NCBI RefSeq assembly: GCF_023150065.1
Contig: NZ_JAKLLN010000007.1
Location: forward strand, 62,001-126,000
Reading direction: 5' to 3'
Length of the DNA stretch: 64,000 nt
Origin: Zoogloea sp.
GTDB lineage: Bacteria > Pseudomonadota > Gammaproteobacteria > Burkholderiales > Rhodocyclaceae
Part shown: one piece after another, positions 36,192 to 44,707 of the stretch
Layout of the letters: every line of letters starts with the position of its first letter
Numbering within the stretch: position 1 is the stretch's first letter
Made by a program: the position numbers and the translations under genes
The notes under the pieces: generated by a model
Database searches by the model: none
What the model was told of the DNA's origin: nothing
What the model saw: the letters and a program-made list of their open reading frames with translations, nothing else

Positions 36192-38087
36192 TTACTTGGC
36201 AGCCAGCGCGGTCTTGATCTGCTCGAGGGTCGAAGGATCTTCGATGGTGGTCAGATCGCCCGGATCACGGCCTTCGGCCAGCGCCTGGATGGAGCGACGC
36301 AGCATCTTGCCGGAACGGGTCTTGGGCAGACCGGAGATGAAGTGCACCCGGGCCGGACGGGCGATGGCGCCGAGGCTGCCATCCACCAGCTTCATGACGG
36401 CCTTTTCGAGCTCGACCACCTTTTCAGGGGTATCCACCGACGCCGGATCCTTGACCACGGCGAAGGCCATGGGCATCTGGCCCTTGAGCTGATCGGCCAC
36501 GCCCACCACGGCCACTTCGGCAATCGCCGGGTGAGCCTGGACGGCTTCCTCGATTTCACGGGTACCGAGGCGGTGACCGGCCACGTTGATCACGTCGTCA
36601 GTACGGCCGAGGATCTTGTAGTAGCCGGCATCGTCCTTGATGCCCCAGTCGAAGCTGGAGTAGACCAGCGGCTCCTGGAACAGCGTGAAGTAGGTGGACA
36701 CGAAGCGCTTGTCGTCACCCCACACGGTGGACAGGCAACCGGGGGGCAGCGGCGGCACCACGCCGACGATGCCCTTTTCGTTGGGGCCGCACTCGGAACC
36801 GTCGTCGCGGAACAGGCGAACGTCGTAGCCATACACCGGGAAGCCGGGGGAGCCAAGCTGCACTTCCTGCTTCTCGACACCGGGCATCAGGGACAGCATG
36901 GCCCAGCCGGTCTCGGTCTGCCAGTAGTGGTCGATGACCTGGATGCCCAGTTCATCCATCATCCACTTGTGGGAGGTCTCATCCATCGGCTCGCCGGCGC
37001 AGTACAGGGCGCGAAGCTTCGACAGGTCGTACTTCTTGAGGAAGGCGGGATCTTGCTTCTTGAGCACGCGGATGGCGGTCGGGGCGCTGAACATCACGGT
37101 GACTTCCTGCTCCTGGCAGATCTTCCACCAGATGCCGGCGTCAGGACGCAGCGGGGTGCCTTCGTACATGATCGTGGCCATGCCGTTGATCAGCGGGCCG
37201 TAGATGATGTAGCTGTGACCCACCACCCAACCGATATCGGAGGTGGAGAAGAAGGTCTCGCCCGGGTTGCCACAGTAGATGTGCTTCATGGACGCGGCCA
37301 GCGCCACGGCGTAGCCGCCGGTGTCACGCTGCACGCCCTTCGGCTTGCCGGTGGTGCCGGAGGTGTACAGGATGTAGCTGGGCTCGGAGGATTCGAGCCA
37401 GGTGACGGGAACCTGGGCATCCATATGCTTGGCGCGCAGGGTAGCGTAATCCACGTCACGGCCGGCAACGACGTTCATTGCCTTGTCGAGGCCACGATTG
37501 ACCATCAGCACGGCAGCCGGCTTGTGCTCGGCCAGGCCGATGGCTTCGTCCAGCAGGTGCTTGTAGGGAACCGGACGGCCGCCACGCATGCCGGCGTCGG
37601 AGGAGACGATCACGGTGGGCTTGGCATCGTCAATGCGGGTTGCCAAGGAGTGGGAGGCGAAGCCGCCGAACACCACCGAGTGGATGGCGCCGATGCGGGT
37701 GCAGGCCAGCATCGCGAAGCAGGCTTCGGCGATCATCGGCATGTAGATCAGGACGCGGTCGCCCTTCTTTACGCCCAGCTCCTGGTAGATCGCTGCCATG
37801 CGCATGACTTCGGTGCGCAGTTCAGAGAAGGAGTAGATCTTTTCTTCGTCGGTCTCGGTGGAGATGTAGACCAGTGCCTTGCCGTTCGGGTTGGTTTCGG
37901 CGTGGCGATCGACCGCGTTGTAGCAAAGGTTGGTTTCTCCGCCGACAAACCACTTGACGAAGGGCGGCTTGGAAAAATCGTAGACCTGTTCGGGTTGCTT
38001 GTTCCAGTGGACCAGCTGTGCCTGCTCGCCCCAGAAGCCGTTGCGGTCTTCGACGGAGCGTTTGTGAAATTCCTGGTATGAAGCCAT
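36192..38087 (-). CDS. prpE: Propionyl-CoA synthetase (PrpE-type)
   Basis: 631-residue acyl-CoA synthetase, the length of PrpE (about 628). The start MASYQEFHKRSVEDRNGFW is PrpE-like. The ATP loop is YTSGTTGKPKG, with the A-loop WQTETGW and catalytic lysine in PKTRSGKMLRR, the site regulated by acetylation in relatives. Acetyl-CoA synthetase is the main alternative, but the N-terminus favours propionate. The ATG at 38087 follows GGGAGAGGA. It is downstream of the regulator and the AcuI-like reductase. Confidence 0.88.
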   Translation of the reverse strand: MASYQEFHKRSVEDRNGFWGEQAQLVHWNKQPEQVYDFSKPPFVKWFVGGETNLCYNAVDRHAETNPNGKALVYISTETDEEKIYSFSELRTEVMRMAAIYQELGVKKGDRVLIYMPMIAEACFAMLACTRIGAIHSVVFGGFASHSLATRIDDAKPTVIVSSDAGMRGGRPVPYKHLLDEAIGLAEHKPAAVLMVNRGLDKAMNVVAGRDVDYATLRAKHMDAQVPVTWLESSEPSYILYTSGTTGKPKGVQRDTGGYAVALAASMKHIYCGNPGETFFSTSDIGWVVGHSYIIYGPLINGMATIMYEGTPLRPDAGIWWKICQEQEVTVMFSAPTAIRVLKKQDPAFLKKYDLSKLRALYCAGEPMDETSHKWMMDELGIQVIDHYWQTETGWAMLSLMPGVEKQEVQLGSPGFPVYGYDVRLFRDDGSECGPNEKGIVGVVPPLPPGCLSTVWGDDKRFVSTYFTLFQEPLVYSSFDWGIKDDAGYYKILGRTDDVINVAGHRLGTREIEEAVQAHPAIAEVAVVGVADQLKGQMPMAFAVVKDPASVDTPEKVVELEKAVMKLVDGSLGAIARPARVHFISGLPKTRSGKMLRRSIQALAEGRDPGDLTTIEDPSTLEQIKTALAAK

Positions 38088-38157
38088 GGGTTCCTCTCCC
38101 TTTTTCGAATAGTCAAACCACTGCGTAGGATGGCGATGCGTCGTGGCGCCCGCCTTG

Positions 38158-39339
38158 TTATTCGTCTTTGGGTGCTGCACTCACCAGACCGGCTTCTGCA
38201 ACGCGCGCGAGGGTGGCGAGCGGCAGACCGGAAGGGAATTCGGATTCTATCAATTCCAGCAGCGGCAAGAGTGTCCGTATGGCATCGGGAAGCTGCTTGC
38301 GCAAACGGGGGTCGAGACCCGCGGTGCGTAGCTGGAGGAGGTACTGGTCGATGCTGACCGACGCACGGGTCGGTACGCTGATCATGTCGGGCGTGACCTC
38401 GCCCTTCTCGCCCATCACCCGGTTGCCGCCCTCGGCCCTGCCTGCTGCAATACGCTGCACCGCCACACCGATCAGGTGGCTGACGGTCTGGGTCTTGCCC
38501 GGCTCGGCGGCAGCCAGACCAATGGTGATCTGGATGCGGATGCGCTCCTCGCGATAGGTCATCACGATGTGATCGATGGCCGCCCGCAGACGCATGGCAA
38601 AGGCACAGGCGCCGTCCATGTTGGTACTCGGCGAGACGATCACGAAACGCGCCGGGGCCAGTTCGGCGACCGTGTCTTCCTGACGCAGCTTGGTGGCGAG
38701 GATCTTGGACAGCTTGCGATTGACCAGCTGCGCCACATGCGCACCATAGCGGGCGATCAGGGTGTCGAACTGGTCGATCTCGATGACCATCACCGACAGA
38801 TCCCCATGCCGCCGCTGGGCCAGGGACAGCTCCTGGGCTGCGTGGTAGTGCAGATAGGACGGTGTGGCCAGCCCGGAGGTGGGGTCGGTGGGGCTGGCCG
38901 TGGCCAGGGCGGCCCGGCTTTCCTCCAGATCCCGCTGGGTGCGGGCCAGCTGGGTCAGGGCCTCCAGACGCGCCAGCAACTCGACGTTGCCGATGCTCTT
39001 GGAAATGAAATCGGTGGCTCCGGCGCTCTTGGCCTTGACCCTCACATCCGGTTCATCGTCCCCGGAGATCACCACCACCGGCAAGGTGTTGATGCGGGAG
39101 ATGCGGCTGCGGCGGATACGCTCGAGCAGGCCATAGCCATCCAGCCGAGGCATGCCGATGTCGGTGATCACCGCCTGAATGGTGGGATCCACCATCAAGG
39201 TCTGCCAGCCGGCTTCGCCGTCGGCCTCCTCCCGCACTTCAAAGCGGTCCCGCACGTGCCGGATGATGGACGCACGCACCATCCGGGAATCGTCGATGAT
39301 CAAGACCCTGGGCAGGGCCTGATCGTTGTCTTCTGTCAT
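38158..39339 (-). CDS. Response regulator with degenerate GGDEF domain that keeps the I-site
   Basis: 393 residues from the ATG at 39339 (a TTG five codons upstream is less likely). The receiver domain is intact: acidic pair Asp16-Asp17, phosphoacceptor Asp60 in ITDIGMP, Ser92 and Lys114. The second domain (about 150-330) has a GGDEF fold, but the active-site motif is replaced by A228-P-A-R-F232. The inhibitory RxxD site is retained at R219-Q-E-D222 with the canonical five-residue spacing. It is therefore unlikely to make c-di-GMP and more likely to bind it. A helical C-terminal tail of about 60 residues is unassigned. Confidence 0.85.
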   Translation of the reverse strand: MTEDNDQALPRVLIIDDSRMVRASIIRHVRDRFEVREEADGEAGWQTLMVDPTIQAVITDIGMPRLDGYGLLERIRRSRISRINTLPVVVISGDDEPDVRVKAKSAGATDFISKSIGNVELLARLEALTQLARTQRDLEESRAALATASPTDPTSGLATPSYLHYHAAQELSLAQRRHGDLSVMVIEIDQFDTLIARYGAHVAQLVNRKLSKILATKLRQEDTVAELAPARFVIVSPSTNMDGACAFAMRLRAAIDHIVMTYREERIRIQITIGLAAAEPGKTQTVSHLIGVAVQRIAAGRAEGGNRVMGEKGEVTPDMISVPTRASVSIDQYLLQLRTAGLDPRLRKQLPDAIRTLLPLLELIESEFPSGLPLATLARVAEAGLVSAAPKDE

Positions 39340-39362
39340 GCTGGACTCGCTCAAAATGGGCT

Positions 39363-40370
39363 TTATGGATTTACGGCAATCACGGTACGCCCCTTGACCC
39401 GCCCGGCGATGAAGTCATCAAAAACCCCCGGCAGATCGGCAAACGGCACCGTCCGGGTCATCGAAGCCAGGTGGCGCGGCTTGAGATCGGTGGCCAGGCG
39501 CTCCCACACCCTCGCCCGGGTCGGAAAGCCCATGTAGCCGGAATCGATCCCGAGCAGACTCACGCCCCTCAGGATGAAGGGGAACACCGTGGTCGGCAGG
39601 TTGATGCTCTGGGCGTTGCCGATGCTCGCCACCGTACCGGCCTGTTTCATGGTGGACAGCACCCAGGCCAGAATGTCTCCGCCCACGTTATCGACCGCAC
39701 CCGCCCACAGGCCGGCATCGAGCGGACGGGTCTTGGCAGGGTCAATGGTGTCCCGCAGGCGGATCTCCGCCGCACCAAGCTCCTTCAGGTAGGCCTCCTC
39801 CTGCGCCTTGCCGGTCAGGGCGACGACGTGGTAGCCCAGCCCTGCGAGCATGTCGATGGCCAGACCGCCGACGCCGCCACTGGCGCCAGTTACAACCACC
39901 GGACCGTTCTCGGGGCGCAGGCCATTGTCTTCCATGCGCACCACCCCCAGCGCCGCCGTAAATCCAGCAGTCCCCAGCGCCATGGAATCGAAAAGCGACA
40001 GGCCCACCGGCAGCGGCACAACCCAGCCCGCGGGAATCCGCGCGTATTCAGCATAGCCACCATGGTGCGCCACACCGATATCGAAACTGGTGGCGATCAC
40101 AGCATCGCCCGTCTTGAAGCGGGGATCGGCGCTCTCCACCACCGTCCCCGACAGATCGATCCCGCCCACGCAGGGAAAGCGGCGGATGATCTTTCCGGCA
40201 CCCGTGGCAGCCAGGGCATCCTTGTAATTCACGCTCGAGTAAGCCACTTTGATAAGGACCTCACCTGCATCGAGGGCGTCCACGGAAAGTGTCTCCATGG
40301 CCGAAGACACCTTGCGGCTCTCATCCTGACGGATCACGAAAGCCTTGAAGGGGGATGCGACGGTGGACAT
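39363..40370 (-). CDS. acuI: YhdH/AcuI-family acrylyl-CoA reductase (NADPH), quinone-oxidoreductase-like
   Basis: 335-residue member of the medium-chain dehydrogenase superfamily without the structural zinc cysteines. It has the NADP-binding VVVTGASGGVGGLAIDML, the N-terminal SSVNYKDALAATGAGKI and the GIDLSGTV segments diagnostic of the YhdH/AcuI group. AcuI reduces acrylyl-CoA to propionyl-CoA. The symbol is a family assignment; other quinone reductase activities remain possible. GAGGAG precedes the ATG. The gene heads a run with the regulator and prpE, consistent with a propionyl-CoA role. Confidence 0.8.
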   Translation of the reverse strand: MSTVASPFKAFVIRQDESRKVSSAMETLSVDALDAGEVLIKVAYSSVNYKDALAATGAGKIIRRFPCVGGIDLSGTVVESADPRFKTGDAVIATSFDIGVAHHGGYAEYARIPAGWVVPLPVGLSLFDSMALGTAGFTAALGVVRMEDNGLRPENGPVVVTGASGGVGGLAIDMLAGLGYHVVALTGKAQEEAYLKELGAAEIRLRDTIDPAKTRPLDAGLWAGAVDNVGGDILAWVLSTMKQAGTVASIGNAQSINLPTTVFPFILRGVSLLGIDSGYMGFPTRARVWERLATDLKPRHLASMTRTVPFADLPGVFDDFIAGRVKGRTVIAVNP

Positions 40371-40424
40371 GCTTTTCTCCTCTTGAATGGGCACCCGGAA
40401 GGCGCTCCTGTTGTTAGTCTGCCG

Positions 40425-40430
40425 ATTATA
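40425..40430 (-). promoter_or_regulatory. Predicted -10 box of the acuI-like gene
   Basis: Perfect TATAAT on the minus strand, 55 bases before the start codon. No good -35 hexamer was found at 16-18 bases upstream. Confidence 0.4.
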
Positions 40431-40526
40431 GCCCCGGCACCGACCCTGCATCCGGACACCGGCCCGGCGCCTCAATCCCGCAGCCTCCGTGCCGTAAATG
40501 GAATCATCGCCCGCCGGAATGAGACT

Positions 40527-41414
40527 ATGGCCCTGATCAACCAAGCCTTCGACACCCTTGATGCCTATCTGGCGTTTTTCGGCAATGAGCCCATTCCCGT
40601 CCTGAAGCATACGGTCAAGGAGCTCCAGGCCATGCGGGAACAGGAGGAGAGCATCAACGGACGCACCGTTGCAGCCCTTGTCCTGAGTGATCCGATGATG
40701 ACCCTGCGGGTCCTGATCCACATCGAAGCCCACCGCCGGGCTCGCCAGAATCACGACATCACGACCATCGAACGCGCCATCATGATGATGGGCATCTCGC
40801 CCTTCCTGCGGGAGTTCGCAGATCTCCCCACGGTGGAGAACCATATCGCGGGCCATCCCAGGGCGCTGGTCGGTGTCCTGAAGGTGATCGGCCGGGCACG
40901 CCGGGCGGCACGCTATGCCCGTGACTGGGCGATCCTGAGGCACGATCTGGATGTAGACGAGATCACCGTGGCTGCGCTGCTGTCGGAAGTGACCGACATC
41001 CTGTGCTGGAGCTTTGCCCCGGACCTGACGCTCCAGGTTTACGAAACCCAGCGGCTTGACCGCAACCTGCGCTCCGGGGCTGCACAGCGGGCCGTGTTCA
41101 ACTTCTCCGCGCGGGAACTGCAGCTGGCGCTGGTACGCCAGTGGCACCTGCCCGAACTGCTGATTTCGATGATGGACGAACGGCAGATCCAGAATCCGCG
41201 TGTACGCACGGTGCAACTGGCAACGAGTCTTGCACGACATACCGCCCAGGGCTGGGACAACGCCGCCATTCCCGATGATCTGGCGGCAATCGAAGCCCTG
41301 CTCCACATTGGCCGGGAGAGCCTGCTCCACCGCCTGTCAGTGCCTCATGAGGCGATGGAGGCGCTGCTTCAGGCCGGAGGCCGACCTGAGGGCGCCCTGC
41401 CCCCGGCCACCTGA
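40527..41414 (+). CDS. HDOD-domain protein
   Basis: 295 residues. An HDOD (HD-related output) domain covers about residues 15-215, with FGNEPIPVLKHTVKELQAM at the start and VAALVLSDPMMTLRVLI typical of the family; the metal-binding His-Asp pair of true HD phosphohydrolases is not evident. HDOD proteins act in signalling to motility, biofilm or stress outputs, with no enzymatic activity shown in general. It is divergent from the acuI-like gene and convergent with uup, six bases between stops. Confidence 0.85.
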   Translation: MALINQAFDTLDAYLAFFGNEPIPVLKHTVKELQAMREQEESINGRTVAALVLSDPMMTLRVLIHIEAHRRARQNHDITTIERAIMMMGISPFLREFADLPTVENHIAGHPRALVGVLKVIGRARRAARYARDWAILRHDLDVDEITVAALLSEVTDILCWSFAPDLTLQVYETQRLDRNLRSGAAQRAVFNFSARELQLALVRQWHLPELLISMMDERQIQNPRVRTVQLATSLARHTAQGWDNAAIPDDLAAIEALLHIGRESLLHRLSVPHEAMEALLQAGGRPEGALPPAT

Positions 41415-41420
41415 CCAAAC

Positions 41421-43325
41421 CTACTTGCTACCCCGAGACTCCAGCTCTTCCCAGCGCAACATCGCGGCTTCAACCTCAGACTCCAGCGCTTGCAGGCGCG
41501 CGTTCAAACCCGGAACCTCTTGGGCACTGTCCCGATACGTCGCGGGGTCGTTCAGCCTGGCCTGAAGCTGAACCTGCTCCGCCTCCAGCCCGGCAATGCG
41601 ATCCGGCAGGGCCTCGAGTTCGCGCTGCTCCTTCCAGCTCAGCTTGACAGGCGCAGCAGCAGCCGGCGCGGGCGCATCCTTCCTGACGGCAGGGGCTTTC
41701 GGCGCCACAGGCGCAGTTGCCGTCACCGCAGACTTGCGCACACGCAGCCAGTCATCGTAGCCGCCCGCATATTCCTTCCAGCGCCCCTCCCCTTCCGCAG
41801 CGATCACCTGGGTGACCACATTGTCGAGAAAGGCCCGGTCGTGGCTGACCAGGAAGACCGTACCATCGTACTGGGCGAGCAGATCTTCCAGCAGATCAAG
41901 GGTTTCGATATCGAGATCGTTGGTCGGCTCATCCAGCACCAGCACATTCGCCGGGCGGGCGAACAGACGAGCCAGCAGGAGCCGGTTGCGCTCTCCCCCG
42001 GACAGGGATTTGACCGGCGACCGGGCACGCTGGGGAGAAAACAGGAAATCCCCCAGGTAGCCGATGATGTGCGTGCGGTGGCCGGCAATCTCCACGTAAT
42101 CCGACCCCGGGCTGATGACTTCCGTCAACGGCGCGTCCGGATCAAGCTGGGCGCGCAGCTGGTCAAAGTAAGCCACGGTCTGCCGCGTTCCCCGGCGAAT
42201 CCGCCCTTCATCCGCTTCGAGCTCTCCCAGGATCAGCTTCAGCAGGGTGGTCTTGCCGGCACCATTGGGCCCGATCAGGCCGATACGGTCGCCACGCAGG
42301 ATGCGTGTGGAGAAGTCCCGCACGATCTGCCGCTCGCCAAAGGTCTTGCCCACGTGCTCGAGCTCGGCCACCATCTGGCCGCTGCCTTCCCCCCTGTCCA
42401 GGGCCAGCTTGACGTTGCCGAAACGCTCACGACGCGCGCTGCGCTCCCGGCGCAGGGCCTCAAGCCGCCGCACACGCCCTTCATTGCGCGTCCGACGGGC
42501 CTCCACCCCCTTGCGAATCCACACTTCCTCCTGGGCCAGCAACTTGTCGAAGCGGGCATTCGCCTTCTCCTCCGCATCAAGATGCTCAGCCTTGCGGGTG
42601 AGGTACTCACTAAAGCGCCCGGGAAAGCTGCTCAGCAAACCGCGATCCAGTTCCACAATGCGCGTGGCCACGTTGTCGAGAAAGACCCGGTCGTGGGTGA
42701 TCACCACCACCGCACCGGGAAAATCCCGAATCAATTCCTCCAGCCACAGGATGCCGTCGATATCCAGGTGGTTGGTCGGCTCGTCAAGCAGCAGCATTTC
42801 CGGTTCGCCGACCAGGGCACGCGCCAATGCAACCCGCTTGATGCCCCCCCCCGAAAGGCTTCCTACCCGCGCCTCCCCGGACAGGCGAAGCTGCGCCAGC
42901 ACCTGTTCCACCTTCTGCTCCATCCGCCAGGCCTGGGCATCCTCGACCCGGTGCTGGATCTCCTCCAGATGCGCAAGGGCAGCGCCACTACCATCCTCGG
43001 CCACGGCCAGCATGGCTGCGTGGTACTCCACCAGAAGCCGCGCCACGTCCCCCAGGCCATCGGCCACCGTCTCAAAGACGCTCCGTTCAAGGGGAAAATC
43101 CGCCTCCTGGGGAACATATGCAATCCGCGCGCCTGGCTGGCGCCACAGACGCCCATCATCCAGGGAAGCCTGACCAGCCAGAGCCTTCAGGAGGCTGGAT
43201 TTACCGCTGCCGTTGCGCCCGATCAGGGCCACACGTTCGCCAGCATCGAGCTGAAAGGCCGCCTTGTCGAGCAAGGCAACATGGCCGAATGCGAGGCAGG
43301 CGTCGTCAAGAGTAATCAGTGGCAT
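41421..43325 (-). CDS. uup: Uup, ABC-F family ATPase
   Basis: 634 residues with two nucleotide-binding domains and no membrane segments. Domain 1 has Walker A LIGRNGSGKSS and signature LSGGGIKRVALARAL; domain 2 has Walker A LIGPNGAGKTT and signature LSGGERNRLLLARL. The interdomain linker and C-terminal coiled coil (about 560-634, preceded by an Ala/Pro/Lys-rich hinge) are typical of Uup. It acts on ribosomes or branched DNA intermediates; loss increases transposon excision in E. coli. Confidence 0.95.
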   Translation of the reverse strand: MPLITLDDACLAFGHVALLDKAAFQLDAGERVALIGRNGSGKSSLLKALAGQASLDDGRLWRQPGARIAYVPQEADFPLERSVFETVADGLGDVARLLVEYHAAMLAVAEDGSGAALAHLEEIQHRVEDAQAWRMEQKVEQVLAQLRLSGEARVGSLSGGGIKRVALARALVGEPEMLLLDEPTNHLDIDGILWLEELIRDFPGAVVVITHDRVFLDNVATRIVELDRGLLSSFPGRFSEYLTRKAEHLDAEEKANARFDKLLAQEEVWIRKGVEARRTRNEGRVRRLEALRRERSARRERFGNVKLALDRGEGSGQMVAELEHVGKTFGERQIVRDFSTRILRGDRIGLIGPNGAGKTTLLKLILGELEADEGRIRRGTRQTVAYFDQLRAQLDPDAPLTEVISPGSDYVEIAGHRTHIIGYLGDFLFSPQRARSPVKSLSGGERNRLLLARLFARPANVLVLDEPTNDLDIETLDLLEDLLAQYDGTVFLVSHDRAFLDNVVTQVIAAEGEGRWKEYAGGYDDWLRVRKSAVTATAPVAPKAPAVRKDAPAPAAAAPVKLSWKEQRELEALPDRIAGLEAEQVQLQARLNDPATYRDSAQEVPGLNARLQALESEVEAAMLRWEELESRGSK

Positions 43326-43468
43326 GGGGTAAGCAGACGGTCGGGCAGAAAGGTCGCGATTCTACTCCGCCCACCCATCGGGCCGAAACGGCAGCACAGA
43401 AGTTCGATGTATCAGGCTAACGAACGCGGGTTAGCGTTCAACAGTGCGGAGTACGCGCTGCATCCTTG

Positions 43469-43516
43469 TTGACTTGGCCCGGTCTTGTCTGTCTAATACG
43501 AATTATTCTCATTCTA
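43469..43516 (+). promoter_or_regulatory. Sigma-70 promoter and Fur box of hemP
   Basis: TTGACT (43469-43474) and TCTAAT (43492-43497) are spaced by 17 bases, each matching 5 of 6 consensus positions. Overlapping the start point is an AT-rich sequence whose reverse complement reads AATGAGAATAATTC, close to the Fur consensus AATGATAATCATT. This predicts iron-repressed transcription of hemP. Confidence 0.8.
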
Positions 43517-43528
43517 TTTAGTATTAAC

Positions 43529-43720
43529 GTGAACAGACCTGCTCCTTCGCTGCCCACCCAAAGACCAGACACCCCGTCTTCTGAAGTCTTGGGCGAGATC
43601 GAGGCTCCGATCCGCAGCAGGGATCTGTTCAACAATCGCCCCTGCGTTTACATCGAGCACGAAGGCATGATTTATGCATTGAGAGCCACGCGTGCAGGCA
43701 AGCTGATTCTGACCAAATGA
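43529..43720 (+). CDS. hemP: HemP, hemin uptake protein
   Basis: 63 residues from a GTG start at 43529, chosen because it follows the predicted transcription start and no ATG is available; no clear ribosome site. The C-terminal half SRDLFNNRPCVYIEHEGMIYALRATRAGKLILTK is the HemP domain (shown as segments SRDLFNNRP and LRATRAGKLILTK). HemP proteins are linked to heme uptake gene expression, and usually sit beside a TonB-dependent receptor; none is present here. An in-frame upstream stretch would precede the promoter and is excluded. Confidence 0.85.
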   Translation: MNRPAPSLPTQRPDTPSSEVLGEIEAPIRSRDLFNNRPCVYIEHEGMIYALRATRAGKLILTK

Positions 43721-43810
43721 AATAGATGGTCCACTCAAGAACCGGCACAGGCCTATCAGCGCAGCATTCCGGCGTATGTGCACCCAAGGCTGTTTGAAGG
43801 AAACACAACA

Positions 43811-44044
43811 ATGTATGTTTGCGTCTGTCGAGCGGTAACGGAAAAGCACATCGAATCAGCGGTCAATGCCGGCGCACGGCGCCTCCGCGACCTGCGGACT
43901 CAACTGGGTGTAACCGAAGAGTGCGGGCGCTGTGCCAAATGCGCCAAACAGTGCCTGGATGAAGCGGTCGGCCAAGCCTGCGCCTCCTCCATCCACCCTA
44001 CCTGCGGCCCGGTTTCCTTCCCACTGATCCAGGAAGCCGCCTGA
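43811..44044 (+). CDS. bfd: Bacterioferritin-associated ferredoxin
   Basis: 77 residues. The BFD-like [2Fe-2S] domain has its ligands at Cys4, Cys6, Cys38 and Cys41 (MYVCVCRAV and EECGRCAKC). Bfd reduces ferric iron in bacterioferritin so it can be released. GAAGGAAAC lies before the ATG. It lies 90 bases after hemP and probably shares its Fur-controlled transcript. No bacterioferritin gene is adjacent. A C-terminal extension of about 15 residues follows the domain. Confidence 0.92.
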   Translation: MYVCVCRAVTEKHIESAVNAGARRLRDLRTQLGVTEECGRCAKCAKQCLDEAVGQACASSIHPTCGPVSFPLIQEAA

Positions 44045-44117
44045 CGACGAAACGGTTCAATCCGGCCGCCTGAACCTCGAGCCTGACCAACCGAACGCAG
44101 CACAGTCATCGAACCAA

Positions 44118-44141
44118 CGGAGGCCTCGGCCTCCGTTTTTG
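44118..44141 (+). terminator. Terminator after bfd
   Basis: CGGAGGCC and GGCCTCCG form a hairpin followed by a T-tract (TTTTTGTTT). It lies 74 bases after the bfd stop. Confidence 0.88.
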
Positions 44142-44179
44142 TTTGCCCACAGGTAGGCACTCTTACCTGCCCCACAAAA

Positions 44180-44214
44180 TAAAAATGCCGCTCAGCGCTA
44201 GCTGAACGGCATTA
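44180..44214 (-). terminator. Terminator after rpsT
   Basis: On the minus strand AATGCCGttCAGC pairs with GCTGagCGGCATT, with a T-rich end. It lies 67 bases after the rpsT stop and faces the bfd terminator. Confidence 0.88.
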
Positions 44215-44280
44215 TCGCGACGGCCTTTCAGGCTCTCATCGCTATGGGTGGCGAAACCACAACCACCCCAGGCTCGCGTA

Positions 44281-44556
44281 TTAGGCGGCCACGGCCCCCA
44301 TGCCCTTGATGGCGGCAGAGAGGCGGCTCTTGTGGCGAGCAGCCTTGTTCTTGTGAATGATCTTCTTGTCAGCAATGCTGTCGATCGTACGCTGGGACGA
44401 CACGAAAACTTGCTGAGCGACCTGCTTGTCGCCACCGTCAACCGCCTTGCGGACAGCCTTGATAGCAGTGCGCAGACGGGAACGCAGACTCATGTTGAGG
44501 GCGCGAGCCTTAACAGCTTGCCGGGCGCGCTTACGGGCTTGTGCCGAGTTGGCCAT
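44281..44556 (-). CDS. rpsT: Ribosomal protein S20
   Basis: 91 residues, strongly basic and helical, starting [20 protein letters not shown]. It contains the S20 segments [17 protein letters not shown] and [18 protein letters not shown]. It binds 16S rRNA in the body of the small subunit. Monocistronic, with its own promoter and terminator. Confidence 0.98.
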   Translation of the reverse strand: MANSAQARKRARQAVKARALNMSLRSRLRTAIKAVRKAVDGGDKQVAQQVFVSSQRTIDSIADKKIIHKNKAARHKSRLSAAIKGMGAVAA

Positions 44557-44594
44557 CTTTTAGTAATCCTGAAAGAAATGCAGTAAAGCCATGG

Positions 44595-44624
44595 ATTTTA
44601 TGGGAAAACAAACCCTCTTGGCAA
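44595..44624 (-). promoter_or_regulatory. Sigma-70 promoter of rpsT
   Basis: On the minus strand TTGCCA (44624-44619) and TAAAAT (44600-44595) are separated by 18 bases; each hexamer matches 5 of 6 positions. Transcription would begin about 30 bases before the rpsT start codon. Confidence 0.7.
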
Positions 44625-44658
44625 GACATTTATTCTGGATCCCGATAGCCCAAATAAA

Positions 44659-44688
44659 CAGGGCCCCACCATTTCTGGTGGGGCCCTG
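44659..44688 (-). terminator. Terminator after the thiolase gene
   Basis: CAGGGCCCCACC and GGTGGGGCCCTG form a 12-bp perfect stem around ATTTCT, followed on the minus strand by a T-rich TGTTTATTTG. It lies 19 bases after the thiolase stop. Confidence 0.85.
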
Positions 44689-44707
44689 AATCAGGCGCAA
44701 ATAAGGA

